Below are positions 27,241-35,437 of a stretch of 64,000 bases of DNA, in pieces (the stretch's first letter is position 1; the number at the start of each line of letters is the position of its first letter). The stretch is from UBA11606 sp049437325. GTDB lineage: Bacteria; Actinomycetota; Acidimicrobiia; Acidimicrobiales; Aldehydirespiratoraceae. Under the pieces are notes generated by a model. The model had not been told where the DNA came from. It did no database searches and saw only the letters and a list, made by a program, of their open reading frames with translations. Position numbers and translations under genes: made by a program. The stretch spans positions 20,587 through 84,586 of the forward strand of contig JBMTIM010000005.1 in the NCBI GenBank assembly GCA_049437325.1. Reading direction: 5' to 3'.

Positions 27241-27270
27241 GTGGTCTCCCCCGAGGTGTGTCGAAAAGGT

Positions 27271-27308
27271 GTCGAGGGCGGCGGCCGGAGTCGACCACCG
27301 CCCTCGAC
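27271..27308 (-). terminator. Stem-loop between binding protein and MalF-type permease genes
   Basis: Perfect 11-bp stem GTCGAGGGCGG/CCGCCCTCGAC with a 16-nt loop, no U-tract. It may partly terminate or protect the upstream message so that the binding protein is made in excess over the permeases. Confidence 0.55.
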
Positions 27309-27350
27309 GGCGCATCATTCAGAATGCGGTGCAGCCGAGGCTGCGGTTGG

Positions 27351-28829
27351 TCACGACGGCCAACTGGCGTCGATGATGGCCGCAGCCTCTTCGACAGTGG
27401 CTTCGCCGTTGACCATTGCGGTGCCCTGCTCCCAGAAGGTGCCGGCACCGACGTCAGCCGGCATCAGGTCGGAACCGTCGAACCGGACGTCGTTGTTGGC
27501 CATGATCTCGAGGAAGCTCTGCTCCAGCGGGTTCCACAGCGAACGGTCGACGTTCTGGTTTGCCGTGTTGAAGCCGGAAAGTACATCCCCGCCACCCTTG
27601 GCATCCTTCTGGATCTGCTGACGACGGTTGGCGAACTCGGGCGAACCGAAGTACTCCATCACGGCCCAGACCTCAGGGCTGTCGGTGAACGCGCCGACCA
27701 GCGTGCCGGCGGTGAGCACGATCGGAGGATCGGTGTCACCCTGCGGGAACTGGAAGACGTCGATTGCGCCCTCGGACCCGTCCTGGACGGGCGTGCCGTC
27801 GGGGAAGAAGGCCGAGAAGAAGCTTGCCTGGCGGTGCATGAAGCATTCGCCGTTGACGAGCGGCTCGCCGTTGTCACGGAACGAGGTCGATGCGATCGTT
27901 CCACCCTGGGCGTACACCATGCCCGGGGTGTTCCAGATGTCGAGAACCTCCTGCATCACACCGGAGACCTCGGGGCTCGAGAAGAGCAGGTCGCCGCTGG
28001 TCCAGGCGTCATAGGTCTCACCGCTGTGACGCCGAAGCATGATGTCCTCGACCCAGTCGGTGAAGGCCCAACCGGTCGCAGTGCCGGACTCGATACCGAC
28101 GCACCACGGGGTGTTGCCGTCGGCGATCATCTGGTTGCTGAGCTCCCAAAGACCGTCGAGCGTGGTCGGAACCTCGTAGCCGGCGGCTTCCCAGCGGGCT
28201 GGCTGGTACCAGACGAGCGACTTGAGGTCGGTCTTGTCGGGCACGCCGTACTGCACGCCGCCCACGTTGCCGAATCCCATGGCACCGGCGGACCAGTTCT
28301 GCGAGACCGACGCCGTGACGTCGTCGGGCAGCGGCAGCACGAAGCCGTCGTTGGCGAAGTCGGCGAGCTTGCCGGGCTGCGGGAAGATCGAGATGTCCGG
28401 TGGGGTACCGGCTTCGATCTGCACGTTGATCTCGGACTCCCAGTCGGCTGAGCCGACGTAGAAGATCGTCATGTCGTTTTCGTCAGCGAAGATGTCGAGG
28501 GCGCCTTGCAAGCCGGCAACCTCGGCCGGGGAGCGGACTGGCCCGGTGATGCGCACGGCGGTACCCGCCAGCGGGTTGTCGTCGCCGCCGTCGCCAGCGG
28601 CAGCGGCAGCTGCGGCCTCTTCGGCCTCGGCGCGAGCGGCCTCGGCGTCGGCCTCGGCAGCCTCCTTGGCGGCCTCGGCTGCGGCCAGAGCGTCTTCGGC
28701 TGCGGCCAGAGCGTCTGCGTCGCCACTGTCGGCCGAGGTGTCCTCGGCAACATCGTCGTCACCGCACGCGGCGGCGATGAGAGACAGGGCGAAAAGCGAC
28801 GCCAACAGTTTCAGCATGGTGCTTTTCAT
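27351..28829 (-). CDS. Sugar ABC transporter substrate-binding lipoprotein
   Basis: 492 residues. The N-terminal signal ends ALSLIAAAC with the lipidated Cys at 22, then DDD. Residues ~35-75 form an Ala/Glu helical spacer (EAAKEAAEADAEAARAEAEE), after which comes a family 1 solute-binding fold, including ADWESEINVQIEAGTPPDISIF and FFPDGTPVQDG. GGAGGGG about 9 nt upstream supports ATG 28829. First gene of the importer; no ATPase gene follows, so a shared MsmK-type ATPase elsewhere is likely. Confidence 0.92.
   Translation of the reverse strand: MKSTMLKLLASLFALSLIAAACGDDDVAEDTSADSGDADALAAAEDALAAAEAAKEAAEADAEAARAEAEEAAAAAAAGDGGDDNPLAGTAVRITGPVRSPAEVAGLQGALDIFADENDMTIFYVGSADWESEINVQIEAGTPPDISIFPQPGKLADFANDGFVLPLPDDVTASVSQNWSAGAMGFGNVGGVQYGVPDKTDLKSLVWYQPARWEAAGYEVPTTLDGLWELSNQMIADGNTPWCVGIESGTATGWAFTDWVEDIMLRRHSGETYDAWTSGDLLFSSPEVSGVMQEVLDIWNTPGMVYAQGGTIASTSFRDNGEPLVNGECFMHRQASFFSAFFPDGTPVQDGSEGAIDVFQFPQGDTDPPIVLTAGTLVGAFTDSPEVWAVMEYFGSPEFANRRQQIQKDAKGGGDVLSGFNTANQNVDRSLWNPLEQSFLEIMANNDVRFDGSDLMPADVGAGTFWEQGTAMVNGEATVEEAAAIIDASWPS
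28675..28716 (-). repeat. Perfect 21-bp tandem duplication in the lipoprotein spacer
   Basis: Bases 28675-28695 and 28696-28716 are identical, giving the doubled DALAAAE in the helical spacer. The copy number is in frame and could vary. Confidence 0.9.
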
Positions 28830-28879
28830 GTGGTGTTTCCCCTCCAGGGGTGCTGTCCCGAACGGCACGTCGGCCGTCG

Positions 28880-28899
28880 GACTGTAAACGTTTACAGTC
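28880..28899 (-). promoter_or_regulatory. LacI/GalR-type operator over the sugar importer promoter
   Basis: Perfect 20-bp palindrome with core TGTAAACGTTTACA and central CG, the classic LacI-family half-site pattern. A -10 candidate, TACAGT (28886 down to 28881), lies inside it with TTGTGG as a -35 upstream, so a bound repressor would block the polymerase. The predicted leader to ATG 28829 is about 45 nt. No LacI-family gene is in the window. Confidence 0.85.
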
Positions 28900-28998
28900 G
28901 CCCACAAGCTAGTGGAGAGAATCAGTCCTGACCACTGCGCGCGGCATGATTTCGGAACGCCGGTCGTCGTTGCGGAATCGGCCAGTTGATCAGAACTG

Positions 28999-29034
28999 TT
29001 ACGAACCTTGCGTTACGTGTCTGGGTTTTCGTAA
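28999..29034 (+). promoter_or_regulatory. Inverted repeat over the desaturase promoter
   Basis: TTACGAA at 28999-29005 is mirrored by TTCGTAA at 29028-29034, with an extra GTTACG at 29012-29017. The right arm overlaps the -10 box, so this may be an operator; the PaaX-type regulator two genes on is a candidate binder. Confidence 0.45.
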
Positions 29035-29037
29035 TGT
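29032..29037 (+). promoter_or_regulatory. -10 box TAATGT of the desaturase gene
   Basis: TAATGT, 6 nt before ATG 29044. Confidence 0.5.
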
Positions 29038-29043
29038 CTTCAC

Positions 29044-30093
29044 ATGGACTTCTCGTTCACCGCCACCGGGACGCTCCGGCCTGCGGCGTCCGTCTCACCG
29101 GAGATGGACCACGACGATCGTGTTGCCCGCTTCACCGGCGGTCTTTCGCCAGCGGAGGAGACGGTTCCGCCCTTCGAGGGCTCCGATCGACTCCGCCCCG
29201 ACGGACGCCCGAAACCGGCGTTTCGGGCCGAACTGCGGCGGATCCCGAATCTGGTGAACGTGTTCCACACCGTTGTCGCGTTGTCGCTGCCGTTCGCCTA
29301 CACCTGGCTGGCTGTCGCCGCCGCTGCGTGGCCCCTCGCTGTTGCGATTCCCACATGGATCTTCGTTTTCGTGATGATGGGGAGCTGGTTTCAGCGGGTA
29401 CTCACGCTCCACCATGAAGCTGCACACCGACTCCTCTTTTCGAATCGACGCTGGAACGATCTCATCGGTGAAAAGTTGATCGGGTGGCTCGTCTTCGGTG
29501 ACGGTGGCAACGGGTATCGACTCGTGCACACGCAGCACCATCGCGACGAGTTCGGCGAGAAAGAACCAGACTTCCTGCTGTATTCGCTCTACCCGATCTC
29601 GAGGGCTTCGTTGCGGCGCAAGCTTGTTCGCGATGCAGTCGGAATCTCTGCCTACAAGAACCTCAAACCGGCGTTCGTCGGCCTGTTCAGGCCAGGACGC
29701 CGTCTGCGGGCGATCCGGTACCTCTCGGGTCAGGTTTTCGTCTTCACGATGTTCATGGCCTTCGGTGTGTGGTGGGCCTATTTCCTCCTGTGGCTCCTGC
29801 CGTGGGCGACCTATTTTCGAGTCTTCAACCGGCTGCGTGCGCTCGCCGAACACGGAGGCATGACCCGCTCGGCCGATCGGCGGTTCACCACCCACGACAT
29901 CCGGCAGGGCGTTCTTGCCAAGCATGTGTTCTTGTCCCAGGGCATCGGCTACCACCTCGCCCATCACGTCGACTCCGGCATACCGATGAGCAACCTGGCC
30001 AAACTGCATCGAGCCCTCGAAGAAGACGGCTACATCGTCCCCGGCATGACGCAGCCGGGGTACTGGTCGTTCTTCCGAACACTCACGCAGTGA
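29044..30093 (+). CDS. Membrane fatty acid desaturase family protein
   Basis: 349 residues with three histidine boxes for the di-iron centre: LHHEAAH (about residue 122), HTQHH (161) and HLAHH (303), set among four hydrophobic segments. Introduces double bonds or hydroxyl groups into acyl chains, or carotenoids in some branches. A 60-residue hydrophilic N-terminus precedes the first helix. Followed after 7 nt by the PaaX-type regulator. Confidence 0.92.
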   Translation: MDFSFTATGTLRPAASVSPEMDHDDRVARFTGGLSPAEETVPPFEGSDRLRPDGRPKPAFRAELRRIPNLVNVFHTVVALSLPFAYTWLAVAAAAWPLAVAIPTWIFVFVMMGSWFQRVLTLHHEAAHRLLFSNRRWNDLIGEKLIGWLVFGDGGNGYRLVHTQHHRDEFGEKEPDFLLYSLYPISRASLRRKLVRDAVGISAYKNLKPAFVGLFRPGRRLRAIRYLSGQVFVFTMFMAFGVWWAYFLLWLLPWATYFRVFNRLRALAEHGGMTRSADRRFTTHDIRQGVLAKHVFLSQGIGYHLAHHVDSGIPMSNLAKLHRALEEDGYIVPGMTQPGYWSFFRTLTQ

Positions 30094-30100
30094 TCGGCCG

Positions 30101-30859
30101 ATGAGCGGCACTGCGCTCTCGGCCCGCTCCGTTGTCGCATCGACACTCCTGGGCACGGTGCCGCCTCGGCTTCCGGCCCGGTTGCTCGTCGCCTTTGCCG
30201 CCGAGTTCGGGATTCGGGCCGGTACGACGAGAACCGCACTGTCCCGCATGGTCGAGCGGGGCGAGCTCGTGCAGGTGGCGGGTGGAGAGTACGCCCTGAC
30301 CGGCGCACTCCTCGAGCGGCATCATCGCCAGGAGGTCGGCCTCCACCCTGCCTCTCGAGCGTGGGACGGTTCGTGGGAGATGGTTGTCGTGCCGAGCGGG
30401 GCCCGGTCATCGCGAGACCGGGCGGCCCTTCGGCGAGCGTGTGGTCACCTCGGGCTGGCTGAGCGGCGCGACGGTGTGTGGCTCCGCCCGGCGAATCTGG
30501 CGCCAAACCGTCTCCCGAGTGCGGTACGTATCGTGGAGGCACAGGCCGAGCGATGGTACGGGCGTCCCGAACGTGACGGCCGGGCGTTGGTCGCCGAACT
30601 GTTCGATCTCGAGGGTTGGAGCGCGCGGGCCCGGACGCTGTGCGAGACGCTCGGAAACGGCTCCGACTCGCTTGCGGACGGATTCGTGCTTGCCGCTGAT
30701 GCACTCCGGCATCTCGTCGCCGACCCGCTGCTGCCCGTCGAGCTGGCGCCCCCCGAGTGGCCGGCCGCCGAGTTCCGAGCGGCCTACGCCGACTACTCGA
30801 GGTGCTACCAGGCTTCCCTTCGGACCTTTTTTCGAGCACAGCTCTCTGCGCTTGGGTGA
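30101..30859 (+). CDS. PaaX-family transcriptional regulator
   Basis: 252 residues: an N-terminal winged helix (TTRTALSRMVERGELVQVAGGEYALT), a middle domain starting WDGSWEMVVVPSG, and the PaaX C-terminal domain (AYADYSRCYQASLRTF). In Escherichia, PaaX represses phenylacetate genes by sensing phenylacetyl-CoA; none of those genes is here, so an acyl-CoA effector and control of the adjacent desaturase is an inference. Confidence 0.9.
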   Translation: MSGTALSARSVVASTLLGTVPPRLPARLLVAFAAEFGIRAGTTRTALSRMVERGELVQVAGGEYALTGALLERHHRQEVGLHPASRAWDGSWEMVVVPSGARSSRDRAALRRACGHLGLAERRDGVWLRPANLAPNRLPSAVRIVEAQAERWYGRPERDGRALVAELFDLEGWSARARTLCETLGNGSDSLADGFVLAADALRHLVADPLLPVELAPPEWPAAEFRAAYADYSRCYQASLRTFFRAQLSALG

Positions 30860-30881
30860 GTGTGGTTGCGGAGTGCGGTTC

Positions 30882-30887
30882 TACAGT
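30882..30887 (+). promoter_or_regulatory. -10 box TACAGT of the MBL hydrolase gene
   Basis: TACAGT, 6 nt before ATG 30894. Confidence 0.5.
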
Positions 30888-30893
30888 GGCGAC

Positions 30894-31616
30894 ATGACCG
30901 ACGTGAGCGAGCGTTTCTATTTCCGGCAGTTGCTCTCGGGCCGTGACTTTGCACAGAGCGATCCGATGGCGCAGCAGATGGTGAACTTCGTCTATGCCAT
31001 CGGGGATCGTCACACCGGTGAGGCGGTCCTCGTCGATCCCGCCTATGACGTCAACGCGCTCGTTGACGTGCTCGAGGCCGACGGGATGAGGTGCACCGGT
31101 GTGCTGGCCACCCATTACCACCCGGACCATGTTGGTGGTTCCATGATGGGTTTTGAGCTCGAAGGGATCGCAACGCTGCTCGAGCGCATCGATGTGCCGA
31201 TCCATGTCCAAGCGCAGGAAGCCGACTACGTCCGGAAGGTCACGGGCGTCACCGGCGAGTCGCTCGTCGAGCATGCAAGTGGTGACATCGTTCGAGTGGG
31301 CGACGTCGAGATCGAGCTGATCCACACTCCCGGACACACCCCGGGAAGCCAATGCTTCCTCGTCGACGGTCGCCTCGTCGCCGGTGACACGTTGTTCCTC
31401 GACGGTTGCGGTCGAACCGATCTCCCAGGTTCGGATCCTGAGCAGATGTACGAGAGTCTCACGACTCGCCTTGGACGGGTCAGTGACGACACCATCCTGT
31501 GCCCGGGTCACCAGTACTCGGCGGAGGCAACTGCCACGATGGGCAACACCCGGGCCCGCAACATCGTGTTCCGACCATCCACGAAAGAGCAGTGGATGAT
31601 GCTGTTCGCGAATTGA
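30894..31616 (+). CDS. MBL-fold metallo-hydrolase, glyoxalase II-like
   Basis: 240 residues. Metal motif THYHPDHVGG (about residue 73), then HTPGHTPGSQ, LVAGDTLFLDGCGRTDLPG and CPGHQY. This pattern is shared by glyoxalase II and persulfide dioxygenases; the GCGRTD segment leans to the latter branch. Actinobacteria use mycothiol, so the thiol partner is uncertain. Confidence 0.9.
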   Translation: MTDVSERFYFRQLLSGRDFAQSDPMAQQMVNFVYAIGDRHTGEAVLVDPAYDVNALVDVLEADGMRCTGVLATHYHPDHVGGSMMGFELEGIATLLERIDVPIHVQAQEADYVRKVTGVTGESLVEHASGDIVRVGDVEIELIHTPGHTPGSQCFLVDGRLVAGDTLFLDGCGRTDLPGSDPEQMYESLTTRLGRVSDDTILCPGHQYSAEATATMGNTRARNIVFRPSTKEQWMMLFAN

Positions 31617-31737
31617 CAGCGAGGTCCGAGTCGACGGTGACGCGCTCGCCGGTCGTCCCAGCTCTGGTCGGGGGTCGGCGGTAGGCGTTGTCGACCGATC
31701 GTGTGCAGCCACAGGCCGAGCAGGGACCTGTGCGCAA

Positions 31738-32379
31738 TCAGGGTCGCTCGGGTGCAGTGAGCAATTCCACGATCGACGTATGGTCCCACTCCATCGTGAT
31801 GCCCGAGGACCGGAGCAGCTGTGAAGCGATCTGGTCGGCATCGAGGGGATGAATCTCGGCAAGTCCCCGGACGATCGTGCCGAGGTAGGCGGCGGACGGA
31901 GATCCGGGCGTGCGGGTCTCGGGTGGCTCGGGACTCGTGAAGGTCAGGACCGGATGGCCGTCGATCGGGGAGAGCGTCAACACCTGTCCGTACGGCCGTT
32001 CGCAGACGAGCTGACGATCACCCACCGGCCGGTCGGTATCGACGAGCAATCGCGCATCGGTGCGGTTCTCCTGGGCCAGAACGTCCTCGAATTGTTCTTT
32101 GGTGATCAGGTAGCGCCGTCCCAGCGCCCCCGGATCTGTCGACGTATGTTCGAGGAAGGCCGGGGATCCACCCCACCCCACCGAATGGCCACGGAAGCAG
32201 ATGGCGTGAGGAAACGTGATCGGCCCGTCGGCAACCGGTGGGGATGGATCACGGGCGCCTCGGTGCACATGGTCGCCACCGTCAGGCGACCCGCCCTCGA
32301 GGTACGCGCGGAAGCGCTGGTAGGAGCAGTTCGAGCCGTAGCAGGCGTACCAGACAAGGCTTGTCGCGTGTGAGATCAC
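31738..32379 (-). CDS. GGCT-like (gamma-glutamylcyclotransferase fold) protein
   Basis: 213 residues. SLVWYACYGSNCSYQRFRAYLEGG has the YGSN substrate loop of GGCT-like proteins, and FRGHSVGWGGSPAFL follows. Homologues are often misnamed histone deacetylase. Enzyme activity is unproven. The longer frame opens with TTG at 32430; GTG 32379 is preferred because TACGGT lies 6 nt upstream. Divergent from the GGDEF/EAL gene. A gene-free 121 nt separates it from the MBL gene. Confidence 0.75.
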   Translation of the reverse strand: MISHATSLVWYACYGSNCSYQRFRAYLEGGSPDGGDHVHRGARDPSPPVADGPITFPHAICFRGHSVGWGGSPAFLEHTSTDPGALGRRYLITKEQFEDVLAQENRTDARLLVDTDRPVGDRQLVCERPYGQVLTLSPIDGHPVLTFTSPEPPETRTPGSPSAAYLGTIVRGLAEIHPLDADQIASQLLRSSGITMEWDHTSIVELLTAPERP

Positions 32380-32385
32380 CACCCG

Positions 32386-32391
32386 ACCGTA
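32386..32391 (-). promoter_or_regulatory. -10 box TACGGT of the GGCT-like gene
   Basis: TACGGT, 6 nt before GTG 32379. Confidence 0.45.
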
Positions 32392-32590
32392 GGTGCTGGT
32401 TGGACAGGCGTCGTGGTCGAACCTAAACAAGGGGATCGTTCGGCCGATGAATCAGGTAGAGCGTTGCAACAAGGTCGTACGGAGACGGGTCAGAGATGGC
32501 ACTCGAACAGGTTGGTACTGCGCCGGAGGAGGCCGTGCCACAAGCTGCGTCGGTGCAGATCGCGAACCCCGTGGGTCGAGTGCTGAAGCG

Positions 32591-35173
32591 ATGAGTGCGC
32601 AACGCCCATTCGCTCGTCGCTCGCACGACGACTTCGACACGCTGGTCGAAGAGTGGACGCTCGACTCGGCTGCCGCACGCGACCGCACCGTCGACCTTGT
32701 ACGAACGGCTCACGTGGCGATCGGACCGCCTGTGGTCATCAGCTGCATGTGGCTCTTCCCCGGGAACCCACTCACGATCGCTGCCGTGATCTACATGCTG
32801 AGCCTGGTGGTCGTCTTCTTCTTCGTGCAGCGCACCTCACAGGTGGGTTGGCTTGCGGCATTCGATGTCATCATCATCGGATTCGCGTCGGCAACGGATC
32901 CGGTCCTCTGGGTGGTGTTGCTCACCCCGACACTTGCTGCGACTACGGGAGGATGGCTGATCAGCCATCGGGTCACATGGATGCTGTGGGCGCTCGCGTC
33001 GGCATGGACGGGGTTGGCTGGGGCCTTGACCGAAGCCGAGCAATGGCCGGTCGTCTGGGCGATCTTTGTCGGCACCTCCATGGCGCTGCATCGCAACAAT
33101 GTCGAGATCATCGACCAGGGCCGAGTTGGTGTCCTCCGGGTGACCGACCTGATCGACAGCCTCCCCGTCATCGTGTGGGAGAGCGATCCTGGCACCGGAC
33201 GCTTGACCCGAGCGCTGGGATGGGTCGATGACATGGTCGGGTTCAGCCCGGCCGAGTGGCGAACGCTCACCGTCGACCGCCGTATCCACCGAGATGACCT
33301 CCGCACCTATCTCGACACGACCGACGCTGCGATAGAGAGCGATCAGCCCACGGTCCACGAATTCCGATTGAACGCTGCCGATGGATCGGCCCGGGTCGTG
33401 CGTGAGGTCCTGCGGCGCGTCGACGGACCGACCGGCCCACGCCTGCGAGGTGTCGTACTCGACATTTCCGACGAAGTTGCAGTGCGGGCCGCCGTCGATC
33501 GTCTCGCTGCCGTGATCGATCGTCAGGTCGAGCCGCTTCTCGTCATTGCGCCCCGCACCGATCATCTCGATGATCCGGTGGTCCTGCAGGCCAATCCCGC
33601 CTTCGCCAGGATGGCCGACGCCGATCCTGCAGATATCGAAGCGCTCCCGGTCGGAGTGGTTCTCCCGTGGCTTCCCAAAAACCTGCTCAGCGACCTCGAC
33701 GAGCAGGCTCGGACGAAGCGAGATGTCGAGCGAGAGAATCTCCGGATCGTCACTCCGACTGCGACGCGGATCTACGACTATGCCCTCGTCGGTCTCCCAG
33801 ACGGCAGTACCGCGGTCGAGTTCAAGGACGTCACTGAACGGCAGGAGGCAACGGAGACGATTCGCCACCAAGCGTTCCACGACCCACTCACGGGGTTACC
33901 GAACCGCGCCCTGCTGTTCGACCGACTCTCGCACGCGCTCACCAGAATCGGGCGTGACGAGACAACACTCGGCCTGCTCTTGATGGATCTCGACGAGTTC
34001 AAGGAGATCAACGACACGCTCGGCCACGGATATGGCGATGATCTTCTGACGATCATCGCTCATCGGCTGAACCAGATCACTCGAGAACTCGACACCGTCT
34101 CGCGGCTGGGTGGCGACGAGTTCGCCATGGTGATCGCTGGCGCAGATGAGGAGACACTCAGCCATGTTGCGGCCCGTATCGTCGAGGTGGTGCGAGAGCC
34201 GGTGAACCTGGGGGGCATCGATGTCGAGGTCTCGGTGAGCATTGGTGGGACGGTCGCCCCGTTGCACGGGCGCGATCCACATGGCTTGTTGCAACATGCC
34301 GACGTTGCGATGTACAGCGCGAAGCGATCGGGTGGGGGGTTTCGCCTCTATGTCCCCGATGACGACCGGCATACGCGCGACCGATTGGAACTCATGGGCG
34401 AGCTTCGCAACCTGCTCGACGCAGAACTCGAACTCCGATTTCAGCCGAAGGTCGATATCAGCACGGGCCGAGCCACCGAGTTGGAGGCGCTCGCCCGCTG
34501 GCAACATCCCGAACGCGGTCTTCTCGGCCCGGACCAGTTCCTGGAGCTCTGCGAAGTGTCTGGGCTGATCGGCGAGCTCACCTATCGCGTCATCGATCTT
34601 GCCATCGAGGCATTGGTCGACCTTCCCGGTGCCGGTGTCGCCGTCAACGTGCCGGTGCGCAATCTGTACCAACGTAAGCTTCCCGAACAGCTTGCCGAAC
34701 GGCTCGAAGCCGCTGGCGTTGCGCCCGACCGACTGATCCTCGAAATCACCGAGCGGGAGGTGATGGAGGACCATCGTGCGATCTTCGACGTGCTCGAAGC
34801 TATCGACCGGCTCGGGATCCGTATTTCGATCGATGACTTCGGCACCGGATTCTCCTCGCTGACGCACCTGCGACGGCTGCCGATCCGCGAGATCAAGATC
34901 GATCGGTCGTTCATCGGCGGCATGGTCGCAAACGAGAACGACCGCATCATTGCCCGCTCGATCATCGATCTTGGTCACAACCTGGGCCATCGCGTGGTCG
35001 CCGAAGGGGTGGAGGACAGGGGAACGCTCGATTTGCTTCGCGACCTTGGATGTGATGTCGCCCAAGGGTTCCTTTTCGGCCGACCCAGTTCGCTGGAAGA
35101 GGTTCGTGACCTCCTCGACTTGGGTTTCGCAATCAGCGAGGACGGGTCTGCTCGCTGGCTCACTCCGAGCTAG
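32591..35173 (+). CDS. Membrane PAS-GGDEF-EAL cyclic di-GMP protein
   Basis: About 860 residues. Six or so N-terminal membrane helices (residues ~40-175), a PAS domain (IDSLPVIVWESDPGTG...), a weaker PAS-like segment, a GGDEF domain with intact RLGGDEFAM (about 507), and an EAL domain with EALARW (632), EITEREVM, DDFGTGFSSL (747), IKIDRSFI and VAEGVED. Both active sites look complete, so it could make and break cyclic di-GMP. The start is uncertain: ATG 32591 is chosen, but ATG 32447 is also in frame and neither has a clear ribosome site. Confidence 0.9.
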   Translation: MSAQRPFARRSHDDFDTLVEEWTLDSAAARDRTVDLVRTAHVAIGPPVVISCMWLFPGNPLTIAAVIYMLSLVVVFFFVQRTSQVGWLAAFDVIIIGFASATDPVLWVVLLTPTLAATTGGWLISHRVTWMLWALASAWTGLAGALTEAEQWPVVWAIFVGTSMALHRNNVEIIDQGRVGVLRVTDLIDSLPVIVWESDPGTGRLTRALGWVDDMVGFSPAEWRTLTVDRRIHRDDLRTYLDTTDAAIESDQPTVHEFRLNAADGSARVVREVLRRVDGPTGPRLRGVVLDISDEVAVRAAVDRLAAVIDRQVEPLLVIAPRTDHLDDPVVLQANPAFARMADADPADIEALPVGVVLPWLPKNLLSDLDEQARTKRDVERENLRIVTPTATRIYDYALVGLPDGSTAVEFKDVTERQEATETIRHQAFHDPLTGLPNRALLFDRLSHALTRIGRDETTLGLLLMDLDEFKEINDTLGHGYGDDLLTIIAHRLNQITRELDTVSRLGGDEFAMVIAGADEETLSHVAARIVEVVREPVNLGGIDVEVSVSIGGTVAPLHGRDPHGLLQHADVAMYSAKRSGGGFRLYVPDDDRHTRDRLELMGELRNLLDAELELRFQPKVDISTGRATELEALARWQHPERGLLGPDQFLELCEVSGLIGELTYRVIDLAIEALVDLPGAGVAVNVPVRNLYQRKLPEQLAERLEAAGVAPDRLILEITEREVMEDHRAIFDVLEAIDRLGIRISIDDFGTGFSSLTHLRRLPIREIKIDRSFIGGMVANENDRIIARSIIDLGHNLGHRVVAEGVEDRGTLDLLRDLGCDVAQGFLFGRPSSLEEVRDLLDLGFAISEDGSARWLTPS

Positions 35174-35245
35174 CCGCATGGGTGGGTGGAGCGAGCGTGT
35201 CGATGTCGTCGACGCCGCCTGCACGAAGGTCCGCAAAGGCACGAA

Positions 35246-35270
35246 ACCCTCGAACCGGTGGTTCGAGGGT
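35246..35270 (-). terminator. Rho-independent terminator after tRNA-Leu
   Basis: Stem of 11 bp (ACCCTCGAACC/GGTTCGAGGGT) with a 3-nt loop, followed on the (-) strand by TTTCGT; 9 nt past the tRNA 3' end. Confidence 0.7.
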
Positions 35271-35279
35271 CATGGGTTG

Positions 35280-35363
35280 TGCGCGAGGAGGGACTTGAAC
35301 CCTCACACCCTTTCGGGCACAGGCACCTGAAGCCTGCGCGTCTGCCAATTCCGCCACTCGCGC
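35280..35363 (-). tRNA. tRNA-Leu (anticodon CAG)
   Basis: 84 nt class II tRNA: acceptor GCGCGAG/CTCGCGC, anticodon stem CAGGC/GCCTG with loop TTCAGGT, long variable arm TGCCCGAAAGGGTG, T-arm GAGGG/CCCTC with TTCAAGT. Discriminator A; CCA not encoded. Reads CUG. Confidence 0.97.
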
Positions 35364-35423
35364 GGGTCGCATCGAACGATGCCTTGGCGAGACTATCGCA
35401 ACGCAGGTTCGATGCGGCAGGGG

Positions 35424-35429
35424 TAATCT
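35424..35429 (+). promoter_or_regulatory. -10 box TAATCT of fhaA
   Basis: TAATCT, 8 nt before GTG 35438; head of the cell-wall signalling cluster. Confidence 0.55.
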
Positions 35430-35437
35430 CGGGAGCC

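Noticed and set aside
25156..27621. An 821-codon open frame on the + strand opposite the sugar permease genes
   Set aside because: Its translation is low-complexity (Asp/Glu/Arg/His-rich) with no domain, while the opposite strand has clear permease motifs; high-GC DNA opens antisense frames.
30030..31862. A 610-codon (-) strand frame opposite the PaaX and MBL genes
   Set aside because: Antisense shadow with Arg/Pro-rich translation; both + strand genes have catalytic or DNA-binding motifs.
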